Positions 60,235 through 64,000 of a DNA stretch of 64,000 nucleotides are shown here, in pieces. Numbering within the stretch: the stretch's first letter is position 1; each line of letters starts with the position of its first letter. The DNA is from Flaccisagitta enflata (lineage: Eukaryota > Chaetognatha > Sagittoidea > Aphragmophora). The translations under genes were made by a program, and so were the position numbers. The DNA lies in the NCBI GenBank assembly GCA_965153355.1, contig OZ231127.1, forward strand, positions 36,890,001-36,954,000, given 5' to 3'. Below the pieces are notes generated by a model. The model ran no database searches. It was not told the DNA's origin and saw only the letters and a list, made by a program, of their open reading frames with translations.

Positions 60235-60740
60235 GGAGGGAGAGGGGGAGGGAGATGGAGAGAGCGGGTGGAAGGGGGAGGGAGGGAGGGAAAGAGGGAG
60301 GGAGAGGGAGGGAAGGAGGGAAAGAGAGATGGAGAGAGGGAGGGAGAGAAAGGGAGGGAGGGAGTGATATAGGGTGGGAGAGAGAGAAAGAGGGAGTGAG
60401 GGAGGGAGATGGGGTGGGAGAGAGAGGGAGAGGGAAGGAGAGGGGGGGAGGGGAGGGGAAGGGAGAGGCAGGAAGAGTGAAAGGGAGAGGGGAAGGAAAA
60501 GGAGGGAGAGAGGGAGATAGAGAGGGAGGGAAAGACAGAGGGAGAGAGAGGGAGGGAGAGAGAGGGAAAGAAGGAGGAAGGGAGGGAGGGAGAGAGGGAA
60601 GGAGGGAGGCAACAAGGGAGAGACAGGGAGCAAGAGGGAGAGAGAGGGAGAGAGTGGGAGAGAGAAGGAGAGAGAAGGAGGAAGAGAGGGAAAAAGAGGG
60701 AGAAGAGGAGGGACAGAGAGAGAGAGAGTGAGAGACAGAC
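60235..60740. repeat. Purine-only (GGGA/GAGA)n tract, 500 bp
   Basis: Almost pure purine on the plus strand. The long serine/proline/leucine frames on the minus strand are translations of it. Such mirror-like purine tracts can form triplex DNA. Confidence 0.93.
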
Positions 60741-60784
60741 AGACAGACAGACAAACAACCAACCCCAGAAACAAAAACTATTTT

Positions 60785-61310
60785 ACAATTTTTTTCCGGT
60801 CGGCGAGAGCCGCCTTTACTGGTAAATTTTGTGAAATTTAGTGCAGTATGATAATGAAACCGGTCCTTTTTGGGCAGCGGCCCCAAAGGGCCGATGTCCT
60901 GTAGGACACAGGGGTGAACCATTACGTACATCTGTCCGTCCGTCTGTCCGTCCCCCCCAGGTTATCAAGCCTCAAATTCCAATTGAATAACATGGAAAAT
61001 TGAAAAAATGCAAACTTCCCAATAAATAACATGGAGAAATGATGAAAAATGAAAAAAAATGAAAATCCCATTGAATAACATGGCAAATTGATGAGAAATT
61101 GAAAAAAATGCGAAACTCCCATTGAATATCATAGAAAGTTGCTGCAAAGGCCTCAAATATGCTCTCTCAGGATGTATAAACATTCACCCCTGTGTCCTAC
61201 AGGACATCGGCCCATTGGGGCCGCTGCCCTGCTCTCCCTCCTCTTCTTCAGCCATCACTCCAAGCAGGGCATCGGGTACCGCTGACCATTTGCGATCCTT
61301 GGATGACTTG
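60785..61310. mobile_element. Family I fragment and a third family D element
   Basis: 60785-60822: TTTTTTTCCGGTCGGCGAGA, GCCGCC. 60862-61220: left end TTTTTGGGCAGCGGCCCCAA, AGGGCCGATGTCCTGTAGGA, GTCC tract, an AT-rich array of AATAACATGG(A/C)AAATTGA units, right end GTGTCCTACAGGACATCGGC, then CAAGCAGGGCATCGGGTACC. Ends are conserved while the internal array is unlike the other D copies. Confidence 0.78.
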
Positions 61311-61512
61311 TTGATGTACTGCATGCTATTCTTACGTGGTTATTGCCTAAAAATCTAATTTGAAATGAATTTAAGAAAATTTTTTCAAAAAGTTTTAATG
61401 GCATAAGCATAAAGGAGGGTGGGGGCGCTAACTTATTGATTTGTCGCAATCAGTTGACAACTTGATGTACTAGTCGGTCAGTAATTGTTGCTGTCGTAAC
61501 TGTCATCATTGC

Positions 61513-61584
61513 CGTTGTTATTGTTGTTGTTGTTGTTGTTGTTATTGTTATTGTTATTGTTGTTGTTGTTGTTGTTGTTGTTAT
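61513..61584. repeat. (TTG/TTA)n tract
   Basis: Short trinucleotide array. Confidence 0.9.
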
Positions 61585-61689
61585 AGACGGGACTGTTGGG
61601 ACCCTCGGTTAATTCCACTAGCTTAGGTAGCACCTGGATATCCTTGGCATTACATTTGACGTTGATTGTGGGGTAAAGAAAAGATATGT

Positions 61690-61860
61690 ACGCGACACTC
61701 GCTCTGCAGTGCTCTGCTTTGCTATGTATATACTTGCTTTGCTCGCTCGCTCCGTCCATGGGCTTGCTCACTTACTTTGCTCACTCTCTCATGGGACAGT
61801 TGAAATTCTTGAATATGTGTTCACGCTGTAAACGCGTTTCACAGGAACAAACACGTTCAC
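61690..61860 (+). repeat. Family F repeat
   Basis: TTGCTCGCTCGCTCCGTCC, GGCTTGCTCACTTACTTTGC, CTTGAATATGTGTTCACGCT, GTTTCACAGGAACAAACACG. Confidence 0.75.
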
Positions 61861-61933
61861 TTTCTTTTTCTTTTTCTTCTTTTTTTTTTCCTTTTTTCCT
61901 TTTTCTTTTTCTTTTCCTTTTATTCTTTTTCCA

Positions 61934-62134
61934 TTTTTAGTCGCCTGCTACGCGACTCTATGGCCCGCTATGTCAGTCGGTCTGTCTGTTGGTCGGTCCT
62001 CGTTAGCTTTTTTCGGCGTTTACCGGCGGTTTTTGCGTTACTGCTCCTGCCCAATTGCTTGGTTAGCCTTTATTATCACTGCCCCTGCCCACCCGCACGC
62101 GACTACGCTAGCCGTGTATACCTCCTTGTTTTCA
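61934..62134 (+). mobile_element. Hairpin repeat A
   Basis: TTTTTAGTCGCCTGCTACGC, CTATGGCCCGCTATGTCAG, TTTTTTCGGCGTTTACCGGC, CTGCTCCTGCCCAATTGC, CCCACCCGCACGCGACTACG, TGTATACCTCCTTGTTTT. Confidence 0.88.
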
Positions 62135-62141
62135 ATCGACC

Positions 62142-62395
<254 letters not shown>

Positions 62396-62697
62396 TTTTG
62401 GTATATTTTTGGGTCAAGTCAAGTCTGAGTTGTTTGCCGGAAAGTGGGCTGAGCTGAAAAACGTTATTCCTGCAAGATTTTACACTCAGCATGTCTCTGA
62501 ATTTAGTTTCTAACAAAACATTTCATTTTGTTACCCTATGTATACATTACTGACCAACCAACCGACCAACCCACGGACACGGCCAGAGCGAACGAACTAA
62601 GGAACGAAGGATCAATCAAACGAACGAATGAATGAACAAATGAATGATATAATAAAATATGATATATAGCAACCAACACAGACCCGTAAGAGTCCCA

Positions 62698-62853
62698 AAC
62701 AAGGCCGGATACACGGCCAAAACCAGTCGCAGACGAGTGGGCAGGGGCGAGAATGCGCGTTTTCACACTATGCAATCGTTTTCAACTCGAGCGTGACGGA
62801 CCGACGGACCGACGGACGGACAAAGCATCTAGAGTCGCTTGTACGCGAGCAAA
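62698..62853 (-). mobile_element. Hairpin repeat C-like, minus strand
   Basis: AACAAGGCCGGATACACGGC, CAAAACCAGTCGCAGACGAG, TGGGCAGGGGCGAGAATGCG, TTTTCAACTCGAGCG, GACGGACC tract, AAAGCATCTAGAGTCGCTTG, TACGCGAGCAAAAAA. Confidence 0.82.
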
Positions 62854-62878
62854 AAAGTGATGATCCTACCGATCAGCT

Positions 62879-62915
<37 letters not shown>

Positions 62916-62918
62916 AAA

Positions 62919-63152
<234 letters not shown>

Positions 63153-63673
63153 CTTATGTTTGAATGATTAAGTTTATTGTCAAATGTTTACATTTATTCC
63201 TGAATGTTTCCGTTTTGTTATCGAATATCTATGTATTGTTATTAAATGTTGGTGTTTTGATATCGAACATGTGTGTTTTGATAATAGATATTTGTTGTAA
63301 TATCGAACTTTTGTTCTATTTTCAACTGTTTGCGTTTTATTATCAATTGTTTGTTTTATCATGAATATGTACTCACGATTTAGATGCGAACATTTTTTTT
63401 ATTATCAACATTTATGTTTTAATATCAAATCTTTATTAATCAAATGCTTTTGTTTAACATATCAAATGTATGTTCTTTTCTTTTGTTTTCATGTGTTTTT
63501 TTAACAACTTTCATTAAATGTTTTGTTATAATATCTAATGTTTCTGTTTTATCATCTTATGTTGATGTTATTTACGTGTTTTATCTGTTTTCAAATGCTT
63601 TTTTTAATGTTTGTCTTGTTTTCGAATGTTTGTTTTGTAATCGAATGTTTGTTTTTTTTTAATGTTTGTTATG

Positions 63674-63765
<92 letters not shown>

Positions 63766-63787
63766 GGAGAGAGAGAGAGAGAGAGAG

Positions 63788-63935
<148 letters not shown>

Positions 63936-64000
63936 CAGAAACACAGACAGACAGATAGAAACACAGACAGACAGAATCAGACTGGAAATGGACAGGGAGA

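Noticed and set aside
60202-60931. Minus-strand frames of 175-237 codons rich in Ser/Pro/Leu
   Set aside because: Translation of a pure purine/pyrimidine tract; several overlapping frames are open at once for compositional reasons.

Overview
The window is eukaryotic nuclear DNA, most likely from an invertebrate animal. It has spliced exons with GT/AG junctions, a gene that matches the ciliary/flagellar IQ-domain family IQCK, large amounts of simple repeat, several families of non-autonomous transposons, and CpG-type differences between recent duplicates. I could not name the species. No rRNA, tRNA, CRISPR or bacterial-type operon was seen.

Left part (1-14 kb): the last four exons of an IQCK-like gene (1459-1652, 4076-4177, 12403-12546, 13519-13602, plus strand) carry the conserved FPVLLPGL and FNACDFLTEWLYN blocks, a PLSLLL block and a textbook IQ motif. 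The 8.2-kb intron between the second and third of these exons holds a satellite of about 50 copies of an 80-bp unit (4270-8246). Middle (14-37.6 kb): no convincing gene. It holds a 2,006-bp head-to-tail duplication, at least six short transposons flanked by TA duplications, one hAT-type element with a perfect 8-bp duplication, long microsatellites, and many copies of a hairpin-ended, A-tailed retroposon-like repeat (called hairpin repeat A here, with variants B and C).

37.7-57.1 kb looks like one unit of about 19 kb. It opens with a TATA-type promoter. Its plus strand is strongly A/C-rich throughout. It contains lysine/alanine/glutamine repeats, a 32-bp minisatellite and a 5-kb stretch of coding-like sequence broken by stops and frame changes, and it ends in a second array (about 76 copies) of the same 80-bp satellite. 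The last long open frame runs into the first satellite unit, and the DNA just after the array matches the DNA just after the first array. This is the best candidate for an undescribed large mobile or selfish element.

Right part (57.1-64 kb): a mosaic of hairpin repeat A, an inverted-ended family (D), a GAGTGAGC-type family (F), a TTG/GT/GA-rich family (E) also present at 9.7-11.1 kb, and a 234-bp palindrome. Nearly all other open frames are translations of simple repeats. Coordinates of repeat edges are hand-read and may be off by a few bases.
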